This document shows positions 10,652-23,398 of a stretch of DNA of 64,000 nucleotides, in pieces. The stretch lies in NCBI GenBank assembly GCA_032622095.1, contig CP136064.1, positions 263,355,863 to 263,419,862 on the forward strand. Reading direction: 5' to 3'. Position 1 is the first letter of the stretch, and every line of letters starts with the position of its first letter. The notes beneath the pieces are model-generated. The model was not told the DNA's origin. It saw only the letters and a program-made list of their open reading frames with translations, and searched no databases. Source of the stretch: Siphonodentalium dalli. Its lineage: Eukaryota; Mollusca; Scaphopoda; Gadilida; Siphonodentaliidae. Both the position numbers and the translations under genes were made by a program.

Positions 10652-12859
10652 AGGAATACGGTCCTGAAAAAACAATATTATTTTCTTTCAATATACCGAT
10701 AATATATATATAAAATGTCCATTGGGCGCATATAATCTAATATTCGGCCGCCAATCGTTATTTTTATAACGATTAAAAAAAATTCTGAAGTTAGCCGAAG
10801 ATTTTGTTGTAGACGAAGTCACATGATCATCAGCCCGATCACGTGATTGTCACATGTAAACAGAAGCATAGCACGTGATCGATCACGTGGTAACTCATTG
10901 ACAACGCATAGATGCGCGACGGCGGTATTTTAAGTTTGCATGTAGTCGATCGCGACCTTTGAAGATTGTCGCGTTATCACACTGCGAATGCAAAACTTCG
11001 CCGAAAACATCGCCTTTCTCGTAATTAAATGTCTTTATCGTGTTATTATTACTATTATTATATGTATCGCGATGTGTTGTTACTATAAAGCCATGCCCGC
11101 ATATTATTCAGTTTTGCGCGCATTTATCTATATAAACGCGTGCTCGTGTTTATATATTTTTTTTCGTTACCGGAACAGTCCCAAGTTATATTATATATGC
11201 ATATCAAGATTGCATTATATACGCGAAGACTTGCACAGTTATTAGGCAATTATCATCTCGTAAACATTCCAATTTCCAGATGCCATTAGTCGTGTGTCAA
11301 TAAAGAGTGTTTTGTTTTAATTTATCGTAACGCGGTAAAACAACACAAAATTGGTTTATTGCTGTCGGATTTAATCAATTATAATCAAGTCATTCATTAC
11401 CAATATGATATGATAAGTTCATTTTTCCTTGGTTATGAATCATGTATATATTTGGGCAATATGGTGTTTATATATATTTCGGAATATTGCTTCCCCCACC
11501 CCAAAACAATATTGCTTACTGTCACTGATGGAAATTCACTGCATCTATGCATGGTTATTGGCCTATAAAATTAGCACTCTAGCGATGCGGTCTATTGAAT
11601 ATCCAGGTCATAAATCGACCTATATGTGTCCATTACGCATAACAATAGGGTTATAAAATATATAAATGTTCGCCGTGGTTCGTTTAAACATCCAATCATA
11701 TATAACACTTTTTGAAGGAGGGATAATAATCCGGTTTAATATGGAATCACATATTCAAGTGCTCTTTATTCGCAATATATCGTAATAGTGAACGCTCTTT
11801 ATTGCGTCAAGGTAAAGGGACTCGACTTAGAACAGTTGTTCTAGTGATTGTTTACTGATTACAACAATACAGGCCAATACATGTACATGAACTTCCGATA
11901 TGCATGCTTTATATATCCTTCCATCATTGTCATAGCAATTTCCGCTTTATTAAACTCTTTTTATTCGTACCATATTAGGAAACTCTTAACATGGAACGCT
12001 CTTTATTGAGCCATGGTGAAGGAAATGGTGACTCGACTTAGAATAGTTGTCATCGTGAATTATTCATCAACATACTCCCCACTTTAATTGCAATTGTATG
12101 TATTTGTAACCATGACTGACTCGTCAAATTAAACGCTCTGTATTTGGTATATGTAATCGGTTTCTGATTTTGCGCAACAGGTTTCCCACAGAAATCCCGC
12201 CAAATGTCACGTAAACGAACATCGTTTGGAAATGAATACAGCATATGCCTAACTGAGAGTCACTAGACCGGCCACGGCCGAAAACACTGCGTTTATATGG
12301 CATTGTCACGAATGAATGATTGTAGATTCGGGGCATATATACGGAAAATTAAAACAACATCGCAAACACGCACCCGAATAAAGTTCACATGCCGGCTCGT
12401 GTTTTTTATAAGCTTTATACGAAAGTGTTATCTACCCCGCTCAATTGTCCCTCTATATTTTTTGTCAAAACAATACCGTAACTTTCCAAACAGCACTTAA
12501 GACAAATCACAAGTGAAGATAACTCACCGCGCGATGACAATTCACCATGTGTACACAATGCTATTGATATGCCCCGCAGTAATTCCATTACACTCACGCG
12601 CTGATGTCGATTCCGGATTTTCCATCGCCATATAGGTAGACATAATTAACTCCGACTCCAATTCCCTGTTTTTAATTAGTTTACCTCGCTTGACGTCATG
12701 CGAGGTTTAGCGACGGAGATAGCCGACAACCGGTGGTGGTATTATTTATTTATTTCTCGGCTTATTTATTACGCGATTTTTATGGGACTTGGATCATTGT
12801 GATCACAATAGGGGTGGCTTTCCGATAGAGTTTTGTTGTTTCATGAGGATAGTAATTCT
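10652..12859. mobile_element. TTAA-flanked element, 2.2 kb
   Basis: Ends AGGAATACGGTCCTGAAA and the complement of AGAATTACTATCCTCATGAAA, flanked by TTAA at 10648 and 12860. Inside are clusters of GATCACGTG-like palindromes near 10830-10890 and no recognisable transposase. Confidence 0.7.
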
Positions 12860-12919
12860 TTAAAGAATGTAAGAAAAAAATGATAAAAATTGTTAAAGAG
12901 TGTAAGAAAAATTGTTAGG

Positions 12920-12992
12920 CCGATGAATTCTCTTATACATGTATATGCGAGGCGAGTTATGGTCAACTCGCATATATAAGAGAATGCATTGG
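12920..12992. repeat. B-type hairpin
   Basis: Core palindrome of family B with a small insertion (ACATGTAT) in the left arm; preceded by the GTAAGAAAAATTG tract. Confidence 0.85.
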
Positions 12993-13587
12993 CACATGGT
13001 CTTTATTGCAACAGATGGTCAATGGCAGAAATAGATAGACTCTCATTCCATTTTGGATTTTGCACATTATTTTTTGCTTTCAGCATTTTGGTTTCTGGTA
13101 TAGTTACATGTACGTAGACCTTATATACAGTCAATGAAACTGCGCCTGCATTCTAATCTCAAGGTCATGGCTTGCAGGCCTATAAGACAATGATTGTGTT
13201 ATTAACTGATATTGATGACCATCACCCAAAAACCAGGCATGACCATATACCAGCAATGTCTTGTCATTACAAAAGAACAAACAAGCTTTGCTTGTGAATA
13301 TCGCCATGGATACACATTTGTATAATACACAAGCTTTGTACATCTTGCCATTGTGTTCTCTTCTGTAAGTCTTTGTCGCTTCTTAACTTAATGTGCTTGG
13401 CTTTTGGTTCGTTGCATTCTCTTATCCTGCATATGTTTTCTTTAAAACTAATATGTTTATGATTTGTTATACACAATCTTTTTATATATAAAAACGATAA
13501 TGCTCATGCCTTGGCCTTCTTCACTATCTGCTCGTATTTCTAAATGGAAAATTTGAAATTACATTATTGATATTACACACTTAACTA
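12993..13587. other. Intronic sequence, nothing recognised
   Basis: No exon-like motif and no repeat was identified here. Small open frames on the minus strand lack any family pattern. Confidence 0.5.
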
Positions 13588-13687
13588 CAGTAATGCCCTA
13601 ATTAATCGACTTCTTAACCGACTAAATCCTGAAAAGTTACCCATAATTCTGCTGTGGTTAAGAAGTCGATTAATTAGGGCATTACTG
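13588..13687. mobile_element. C-type element, short form
   Basis: A 100-bp palindrome with CAGTAATGCCCTAATTAA ends and TA on both sides; the central part of the 213-bp form is missing. Confidence 0.9.
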
Positions 13688-14038
13688 TATGTAAAGTTAG
13701 GTAACAGAGCTCACCTATACCAATCCCAGGATTGCAGATCTTCGCTCTTTGATATTGATACATGTATATATCACTTTGTTCATGTTAATCTTTCATTCTT
13801 GCTCCATAAAACATTCTCTCAAACAACCGTTCAAAGTTTTCCGCGCTCTTCTTTCACTTCCTGTTGATCATCGTCTCCCGGTAGTGTCAAACACACTGTA
13901 TCATCTATTAACAAACTACAGATGATAATGACACTAAATTAATGTTGAAAAAATGTTATATGAAAGTTGCCGTTCTATGCTGGATCCTTGACAATGCTAT
14001 CATAACTTAAAATGAAGGTCCTACATTGTTGAGTTTAA

Positions 14039-14277
14039 CCATGCAATCATGCAGCATTAAAGATCCAGTGCATTCTCTTATATTTGGGAGTCTCTCATAG
14101 GGAGCCTTGCATACATGTATGTAAGAATACACTGGCTTACAAGGTGAAGGTAAATATTGTTAGACCAATGTATTTTCTTATATATGCGAGGCTCCCCAAA
14201 GGGAGACTCATATATATAAGAGAATGCATTAGCACAGGGTTTTCGCAAAATTTCAGGAAGCTCAAGTCATGGAAAGG
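14039..14277. mobile_element. B-type element with two hairpins
   Basis: TTAA at 14035 and 14278. Inside are two hairpins (14065-14135 and 14165-14231) of the CCAATG/CCAGTG-CATTCTCTTATAT type joined by the AAGGTGAAGGTAAATATTG segment; the right end has TTTCAGGAAGCTC-AGTCATGGAAAGG. Confidence 0.85.
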
Positions 14278-14930
14278 TTAACATTGAAACCAACACACTC
14301 ACATTTCCGTGGCTGACTTCCATATACACATTTCCTCCCTCACACGCCTCTCTGAGTTTGTGAATGGCGGTAAGAGAGAGAGGCTTCTGAGGGAGGTAAT
14401 GTGGATACAGAAGTTAGTTATGAGAGTGGATGAGGGGTGTTGGTTTCATTCAATGCTACATGTATTTTGAACCTTATCAATTGCATTATGTTACGAGAGT
14501 GGGTGGGTATATTGGTTTCAATGTTAAAGTCTTTTCAACCTGAACAATGGCATTATCATCTGTAGCTAAAGGGTGTAACTCCAATATAAATGTAATTTCC
14601 ATTTCGAAATACGAGCACTGAAGAACATTAAGGGTCGAAAGCTATGCTATAAATGAGTGTTATCGTTTTTATCTTGACAACTCTGTCCGTCCTTGGGACA
14701 GTGAACATTACTGAATCTTTGTATATGTTTATTGTTGCACCACTGCACTCACTAAATAATTTATTCTTTTGAAAAGATACCGTATACAATTAATGTGTAT
14801 TTGATATTAACTCCATTCATCGCAGCCAGTGATATATAGAATAATTATAAGGGGTGGGGGGGGGGGGGGGTGCAAATAAACAAGTATTTTACATCTTTGC
14901 AACAATTATGGAAAACTGTCAACACACTTT
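14278..14930. other. Intronic sequence with a short inverted repeat and poly-G
   Basis: 14283-14460 has inverted partial repeats (ACCAACAC-CTCA and TGAG-GTGTTGGT; CTCTCTGAG). A 15-base G run is at 14856-14870. No coding motif was seen. Confidence 0.6.
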
Positions 14931-14940
14931 GAAGATGGAA

Positions 14941-15990
14941 ACCTTATTTCAGAATAAAGTAGATATTTAACACAATTGAGGCACGACATGATGTCTTAAA
15001 TCACTGTCTCTATGTTCTTTAATGTAGTTTTAATGAATGTTAGTGCATGAAACGTCTTTTTTATTCATTTAGACATTTTATCAATAGTTTCAAAGTTTAC
15101 CACGTGCCCTAGAAATTTAATCTCAATTTGTTCAAAAGTTTTATCACTTGTTTTTTCAGGAATAAACTAAAGTTAGTAATTACATCATATAAGTATACAC
15201 ATGAATAACCTAATGTTAGTAATCATATAAATATACTCACAAATTACCTAAAGTTACATGTAGTAGTTACATCATATGAATATATTCTCTTGAATAACCT
15301 AAACTGAATAATTACATCATACTAGTATAAATACATGTATATACATTGTACATGAATAACTTAAACTTAGTAATTACACCATATAAAATATTTCATAATT
15401 AACTTAAAGTTAGTTACATAATATAACATTGAGATTATAGAATTTTAAAGATGGATTATATCTTCATATAACAATTTTGAAATAGTTTAGTAGATAAAAA
15501 TAATAAATCTGAATTGAAGACCCATGCAAAGATATGCTTCTATCAATTAAAATGAGATGATAAAATGGGATACTTTATTGTTCTATTTTTAGAACTGACC
15601 ATTCTGGCGTTACCGTATATAAAGATCATTAGAGTGTCCCCATAGCTATACTCCGAACGTCAAATGTCCCAGATTGATAGTTTGTTAGCTAAACAACCAC
15701 ACATTTTCGACCAGAAAATGTTCGAAATATAATCAATATTAATCGTTAGAAGCACTTCCGGACAGGGGTCTTCGATTCATGTCTAATATTTTATACCCCG
15801 GTAACCATATAATACATGTTTACAAAGAGATAGACCATCTTTAAGATCTACTATTTTAGTATTGTTTATTATTCATAAAAATGAATTTTGGTGTTCTTAG
15901 GAATATTATATGTCTTATCATAAAAAATCCTAGAATTTTTAATGCAATCCACAGAATATGATTGACCATTTGTAGTATATATCATTAGCA
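14941..15990. repeat. Dispersed duplication, copy 1
   Basis: Matches 24756-25555: both begin CCTTATTTCAGAATAAAGT, continue through a degenerate tandem block with CTAAAGTTAGTAATTACATC, and end near TTTTGGTGTTC. Copy 1 has one extra block at 15449-15840. Confidence 0.85.
15449..15840. mobile_element. TTAA-flanked element with proven empty site
   Basis: TTAA at 15445-15448 and 15841-15844, ends AGATGG and CCATCT. The duplicate at 25437-25450 reads AATT-TTAA-GATCTA without it, so the insertion and TTAA duplication are directly visible. 392 bp, no coding content. Confidence 0.92.
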
Positions 15991-16575
15991 CAAGTCAATT
16001 TAAATTTCTGTTTATAGATAATACTACGATATAAATTTTAACAACTGGAAATTGTTTTTGTTTTTTAAATTTTTTTTTTATTGTGAACAAAGAATAACAA
16101 AAGAGAAAAGACGTAATACACGCACTCACTCATGCTCTCGATCCAGGACATGGAAGAATGACCTGGCCTACTTTCGTACCAGTGACATGACTTTCGGAAA
16201 TATTGTGTTGGGACAATCTTTTTTTAGGCACCGTTCAACTTAACAGCAAGACGAAGCAGTGATGTTAGTTTCTACCTTGACATATCTTTGACAAAAAATT
16301 AGCTATTTTTAGCTAAAATAGTGATGATAAAAACAATAGACTATTTTGTTTCCTTCAGAATAACTTTGAATGTCCCGTATTAAAACAGCTAAAGTGGCTG
16401 ATGGTGTGTAATAAGTATTTCAGGTTTGCAGAATCAAAGTTCCAAACGGAAAAAAAATTCTTACTATGGTTTTCTTCAGGTAATGAAAATTTATATATTT
16501 TAAACTGAATTGTCATGTGAAATATTTATGTCATTTATAACTTATTTATTTCTCTGAGTTCTCTAAACTTCACAG

Positions 16576-16642
16576 ATGCAGCGAGCCCTCAGGAATACTA
16601 TATCATGTTCCACGGTGGTGCCTGTATGCAGGGGTGATGATG
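16576..16642 (+). CDS. ATP13A3: ATP13A3-like exon 2: short linker into the A domain
   Basis: This short exon of 67 nt runs from phase 0 to phase 1. The acceptor is CTTCACAG and the donor is GATG/GTGGGT. It codes for 22 residues starting MQRALRNTISCS and ending VPVCRGDD, and the next codon is split with exon 3 (G/AG, Glu). Relatives have a stretch here that ends in V-VCR before the first A-domain strand. The pattern, the phase fit on both sides and the position support the call. It is the least conserved exon of the set and lies alone between introns of 13.6 and 10.8 kb. An A-type hairpin element begins 46 nt after its donor. Confidence 0.75.
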
Positions 16643-16688
16643 GTGGGTACTAATAGCAAATATAACTTTCTTTTCAATATTCTAAAAT

Positions 16689-16839
16689 CAAGCCTTGAAA
16701 TAGCGTGTCTGTCATTTGCAGAATGAGGTCCCCAGAGGGGAAATTTAGTGATGCTAGCCCACTATGCGGTGTAGCATCACTAAATTAACCCTCTGGGGAC
16801 CTCATTCTGCAAATGACAGACACGCTATTTCAAGGCTTG
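16689..16839. mobile_element. A-type element, single-hairpin form
   Basis: Perfect 8-bp duplication TCTAAAAT on both sides (16681-16688 and 16840-16847). Ends CAAGCCTTGAAATAG and its complement, one stem with the GAGGTCCCCAGAGG core. It starts 46 nt after exon 2. Confidence 0.95.
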
Positions 16840-16913
16840 TCTAAAATAGCAAGCACAGTTTGACTTGTCTGAAATGGGTCACAAATATTATTATACCAAC
16901 AGTGTATTTAACA

Positions 16914-18332
16914 AATGAATGTACATGTAGTTTGACTGTGTTTTATTGAAGGGTATATTGCACTTTGGTCGTTGGGCACTTTGTGTGAACCACTTAAATG
17001 TGCTTTAATGGCCATGGCCACATATACCCCTCAATAAAACACATTCAAACAACATTCATTACGACCACGGCCACATATACCCCTCAATAAAACACACTCA
17101 AACGACATTCATTATGACCACGGCCACATATACCCCTCAATAAAACACACTCAAACGACATTCATTACGACCACGGCCACATATACCCCTCAATAAAACA
17201 CATTCAAACGACATTCATTACGACCACGGCCACATATACCCCTCAATAAAACACACTCAAACGACATTCATTACAACCACGGCCACATATACCCCTCAAT
17301 AAAACACACTCAAACGACATTCATTACGACCACGGCCACATATACCCCTCAATAAAACACACTCAAACGACATTCATTACGACCATGGCCACATATACCC
17401 CTCAATAAAACACACTCAAACGACATTCATTACGACCACGGCCACATATACCCCTCAATAAAACACACTCAAACGACATTCATTACGACCACGGCCACAT
17501 ATACCCCTCAATAAAACACACTCAAACGACATTCATTACGACCACGGCCACATATACCCCTCAATAAAACACACTCAAACGACATTCATTACGACCACGG
17601 CCACATATACCCCTCAATAAAACACACTCAAACGACATTCATTACGGCCACGGCCACATATACCCCTCAATAAAACACACTCAAACGACATTCATTACGG
17701 CCACGGCCACATATACCCCTCAATAAAACACACTCAAACGACATTCATTACGACCACGGCCACATATACCCCTCAATAAAACACACTCAAACGACATTCA
17801 TTACGGCCACGGCCACATATACCCCTCAATAAAACACACTCAAACGACATTCATTACGGCCACGGCCACATATACCCCTCAATAAAACACACTCAAACGA
17901 CATTCATTACGACCACGGCCACATATACCCCTCAATAAAACACACTCAAACGACATTCATTACGACCACGGCCACATATACCCCTCAATAAAGCACACTC
18001 AAACGACATTCATTACGACCACGGCCACATATACCCCTCAATAAAACACACTCAAACGACATTCATTACGACCACGGCCACATATACCCCTCAATAAAAC
18101 ACACTCAAACGACATTCATTACGACCGCAGCCACATATACCCCTCAATAAAACACACTCAAACGACATTCATTACGGCCATGGCCACATATACCCCTCAA
18201 TAAAACACACTCAAACGACATTCATTACGACCACGGCCACATATACCCCTCAATAAAACACACTCAAACGACATTCATTACAGCCACGGCCACATATAGC
18301 CCTCAATAAAACACACTCAAACGACATTCATT
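16914..18332. repeat. 53-bp minisatellite, 25 copies, with one inverted end
   Basis: Twenty-five units of exactly 53 bp (17008-18332) without a single indel, each containing ACATATACCCCTCAATAAAA and CACACTCAAACGACATTCAT. The sequence 16914-16963 is one similar unit in reverse orientation, so the array looks like one arm of a palindromic element that expanded. Confidence 0.95.
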
Positions 18333-18623
18333 TTCTTATAGTTATTTTGCTTTTTCTTATTAATTTCTACAAACTCAACTGAATTTGTTTTCTGAAATCT
18401 GTTTCCAGTTTGGATATTATGCTATGCACACTGTAAATTAATAGCCCAATGTTCTACCTGTGAATTATAAATCGTTTAGACTATGACAGTGCTCTCAAAA
18501 AAACACGCCCATTTATTCTATCTATCACATTTATTCATCTAGGTCAACAAGATGTGACATCAGTTCATGTTATGGTATGTTTTATTGGGATATGAAAAGC
18601 ATGACCCAATTGGTAGTTGGCCA
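18333..18623. other. Intronic spacer
   Basis: Nothing recognised between the minisatellite and the A-type element that follows. Confidence 0.5.
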
Positions 18624-18863
18624 CAAGCCTGCAAATAGCGTGTCTGTCATTTGCAGAATGAGGTCCCCAGAGGGTTAATTTAGTGACGCTATCCCGCAAA
18701 GTGGGCTAGCATCACTAAATTCACCATCTGGGGACCTCATTCTGCTTAGGCCATCAACTGCTATGGTAGTCCTAGGATCAGAATGAAGTTCCCAGTTGAA
18801 GTTGGTGATGTTCACCCATTGGGCACCTCGATTATGATTTTATCTTCTGCAAATTAGGGGATA

Positions 18864-21800
18864 TAGTCCAGGCACATTAGGCGTGAATGGGGAAAAGTAA
18901 GGAAATAAATCCGGGAAAGCTGATTTTTTAATATTATTTAGGCCATAACATCGCGGATGCGTCACGAAAAGTCCCCTAAAATCGGAGTTGAGCTTTCGGA
19001 GTTAACCAATTTTTTCCATAAAAAAATAAAAACTTTTTAAGTTTTTCACAATCATAGGAATAATGGGATGATATAACAATTTTTCAGCCGAAACATATAC
19101 CAAATGTACTCAATATTGTTCAATACACAATTCTCGAACCAGAGATACAAATTCAACGGGGGGATTTTAATGAATTTCGCGGATATGGATATAAAATAAC
19201 ATAATGACCCCAAAAAATGACGATTTTTTCAGACAAACTGTCCTATTCGATGTCAATTTTCTCGGGCTATTCATTACGTAGGCGCAAGCAATTTGTTTTA
19301 AAAACTGCACAGACATCACTCCTGCAATATAATATGCGGAATTAGCAACTATACTTATGATAAGTGGTCAATACTTGTAAAAACATAACCCTACCCCCTA
19401 AACTGGCTCTCGTCACATTTTGCTCTTCCGCTAGTACAAGTGCTTGTTGTAGAAAACACACCAACTGTGAAAAGGGCGATAAAAGCATGGAACTTGGCAC
19501 ATATGTTCCTTATACGCTACTGCTCATTTTCACATGTGGCGACATTTGCAACAGGCTCTTCTTTAGCAACGGTTGCTAGGCAACTACCCGGCATCGGATT
19601 AATGCATATGTCTGATATTATATGTGTTCTAACAAACTAAACTACGTCGTGTAGCATGTTTATGGTGAACATAATTGTTGTCAGTTTTGACCTGACTGAC
19701 AAATTACCATATTTCTTACTTACAAGGGTGACGGTTGCTAGGGACACACACACAATCTAAAAATGCACATATGACTGATATTATGGTAGCTTTAACAAAC
19801 TAAACCACACCTAATATCCCTTTTATGTTGAAAACAATTATAATAGTTGTTGTTAGTGTTGAGCTGGCTGAATAAAATACCATATAATTCTTACATATAT
19901 GAGTGGTAACTGTTGCCAGGGTCATACCCGAAAATCAAAAATGCACATATGACTGATATTATGGTAGTATTAACGTTTTTAGGTGAACACAATTATAAAT
20001 GTTGTTAGTGTGAGCCTAACCAGAATATGGGTACACTTATCCGTTATGCTCCATCAGTTTAGATATCGGGAATTCAAAGTGAGAGTTGAAAAGTTGTTGC
20101 TTATATTTAATGGGAGGCATGGCCATAATAGTTATATAAGCCAAAGACCCACACAGCTAGTTATATAATGTAAGACACGGACGCACTCTACTATATATGA
20201 AGAACATAGCTAGGATCAACCACCAATATGTTAGCCATGGCCCTAGCCTACAATAGTTAGGTTAGCAACACAGGCACATATATAGTCAAAGGACCCATGG
20301 CCATACATATAGACTATGGACGTAGGATATGTATATTCCATGAACCAGACCGCTTCATATAACCATGCATGTATGGTATCTATGACCATGACAATGACAC
20401 TGTTACATGGTGCAAATACCCAAGTGTCCGCAGATAGACCATGTACTAAGATACCATAGACCAAGTCCGATGCACAATACATTAGTGCACCATGGATTCA
20501 GGAAACTATATATGGTATGAACATAATTATCAGACAGTTTTATGACAGACCAACCTATATATAGATATTGGACCGATGCCACATATACGAAAGTTAGGGA
20601 TTGGGGGGGGGGGGGGGCTTATAAATAGCCCATACACATATGGCACTGTGGGTTGGCCATGGACACATACCCATACGTGTAGGCCATGGACCAAGGCCGA
20701 TATATGTATGCCATATTGCATTGTACCCAGGCATAAGCAGGTGTCTGTCTATATGTAGGATATGGACCCACCCCTTATACGTAATATATCTACACCAAAG
20801 ACCCAGGCAAGTTTAAATAGTGCTAATACACAGGTGAGTATAATGATGTATGCAGTGATACAGGTGCCTATATGTAGGATATGGACACGTGTCCCTAAAT
20901 AAAAGCTACGGCACCGGCGTTATTAATCATTTCATAGATTCACATATATGCTGGTAGGCAATGGACTGATCCACATATATAGGAGACACATGGACCCCAT
21001 GCCTACGGGTAAGTCGTGGACCAAAATGCATGTGCATGGATCCACGTCTCTCTATGAATACCATATACGTACGTCCGTTTTCAGCCATTCGACCAACGCC
21101 CTATAGGATGGAGGTCCCTGTCGATTGGCCGTGTGCACCACCATAGCTTGGCAATGGACCCAGGCTCGTATAGGTAGGAAATTGAGACGGGCCACTATGG
21201 ACAGCCCATGTATCCAGGCTGATTTAGTTATGACCTTATTACCAGACATTTATATGCAAGACATGAACCCACCCCATGAATGTACATGTTACATTACTAT
21301 CTAGGTTATAACCACAGACACGCATACGCTATGGACCCATATGAATACCACATGTAGTACAAATACACAGGTGTCTATAGTTATGAACTCATAACATGTA
21401 CCCAGGTCTATACGGCAAATCAATAGAACGAACCCTAAATAGTATAGCATCGGTCCAGGCCATGGACACAGTAGTTAAGACACGTCATTGGATGCTGTTC
21501 CGTAGTAACTGTGGGTTGGTAATGGGTTCATGGCTGCCCATGTAAATGGGTACTGGTCACCGTTTCCATCTGGTATCTCAGTCTGAAATATATAGGCCAC
21601 GCTCATGTGCGAGCTCCTATAAACTTGTAAATGACTCATGACCATGTATTGACATATATGTAGTTATGGCATGGATATGAAGGAACACAGTGTTCTGCAT
21701 GGATTCCATTGTCAAATGTAGTGCGAATGTCCTATTCCATGGGGGGGGGGGGGGGGGGGGGGGGGGTCAGGTGGTATCTACATAAATGTGGGTCAATATT

Positions 21801-23398
21801 TTTACATGTCTCATTAAAATGTATTCCAACAATCGATTGATGGAAGAAACAATAATAAACGCGTGATTCTGATAAAACTAACTGAATAGTCTGTCAGTTT
21901 AAAGAAGATGTGTCAATGGTAGGTGGTTACCTAGCAACAATGATACCTCAATACCTATTTGCCACACGAGAATCACACGAGAATGCAGCAGTACACAACA
22001 CAACAACCTTTAGTTATGCATTATTGTCAATATAAGCATAATATGTCATATTATGAAACAATTATATCATGCAAATTTCCCGAAACTCATACCATATTAT
22101 GAAACAGTTATATCAGTTAAATTACCAGAAACTCATACATATGGTATGCATTCAAAGGTGGATATGTCCATAGCAACCATTACACACCCGCTAGGTAACG
22201 AATGCGGCAACTTTACTGCCATGTTTACACTAACAATAATTATAGCAATTGTTTTCAATATAAAAATGTTACATGACGTAGTTTAGTTTGTTAAAACTAC
22301 CATAATATCAGCCATGTGTGCATTTTTCGATGTCTGGTATGTCCCTAGCAACCGTTACCATAAATATATAGTCATTTTTAAAGTCGAACCCACACTAACA
22401 ATAACTATTACAATTGTTTCACCATAAAATGATAATGACGTAGTTTATATTAGTTTGTCAAAACTACCATAATATCAGTCAGCTCGGCATTTTTCAATTT
22501 CGGGTATGTCCCTAGCAACCGTTACCACCCCTGTAAGTAAGAACTATGGTAATTTTCCAGCCAGATCCACTCGAACAACAACTAATATTATTTTCACCAT
22601 AAAAATGCTGCATGACGTAGGTTAGATTGTTAAAACTGCCATAATATCAGTCATATTTGTATTTCTTCGATGTGGGATAGTTGCCTAGCAACCGTTGCCA
22701 AGGAATGACCTGCCGCGACGTCTATACATCTGAAAATGATTAATAGGGTATAAGGAACATATGTGCCAAGTTTCATAGTGTTATCACCATTTTCGCAATT
22801 GTTATGTCAAACGCCAGGACTATTATGTGGTATTTTTGCCTTTCAGACACTCAAAGCCATGGCGTACGTTTTAGGGGGTAGTGTTATGTTTCCGGCTATA
22901 ACATCTTAAGGATGGTGATGGTTCGATATATCTCATCACCTTCCTGTTCTGAACTAACCACTGTTCTAGTATAATGGTTCATATTTTAGCTCATTGTCGT
23001 CTGAATATCTTTACTCGCCCTCTTTTGTTAGGAAAAGTTTGAATCACCATGCGATTTATATGCTCTCTTCGCCAATAAATGTCATCACAATTATGGAATA
23101 TCGACTGTTAGTAAGCTCTAGCATCAATTACGCATATCTATCGACACCTGCTTCATGGTGGACGGGTATGTGTGAAGTTGAGTCCATAAATTAGCCTACA
23201 TATGACTGCATTCGCATATGGTCTAATGGAATTTCGTCAGAATTTGCACCATTACGAAAAATCATGATATCTCAAAAAGCTCAACTCGGATTCAAGGGGA
23301 CTTTTGCCAAGTTGTTCATAAAAATGTTCTTATTAATCCCTGAAAAAATCAGCTTTCCCGGATTTTTTGCACTAGTGAAACCTAATGTGCCTGGACTA
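18864..23398. mobile_element. 4.5-kb element with long inverted arms
   Basis: Ends TAGTCCAGGCACATTAGG and its complement, with a second matched block CCGGGAAAGCTGATTTTTT. Flank ATA on both sides suggests a 3-bp duplication. The arms (about 18864-20010 and 22050-23398) hold inverted copies of several blocks, for example GGCACATATGTTCCTTATAC and GCAACGGTTGCTAGGCAAC, each arm also having about three direct repeats of some 165 bp. No transposase was recognised, so it is presumably non-autonomous; superfamily not assigned. Confidence 0.85.
20100..21766. repeat. Quasi-repetitive central region with two poly-G runs
   Basis: Variants of TATGGACCCA with CATGG, ATATATAG and TAGG motifs recur every few tens of bases without a fixed period. 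G runs are at 20603-20617 (15) and 21741-21766 (26). No open frame of note. Confidence 0.7.

Noticed and set aside
2991..16575. Additional ATP13A exons in the long intron
   Set aside because: I looked for acceptor-motif-donor combinations in the right phase and found only the dead exon copy; small exons could still be missed.
17008..18332. CRISPR-like array of regular repeats
   Set aside because: The 53-bp units are head-to-tail without unique spacers, and the context is an intron of an animal gene; it is a minisatellite.
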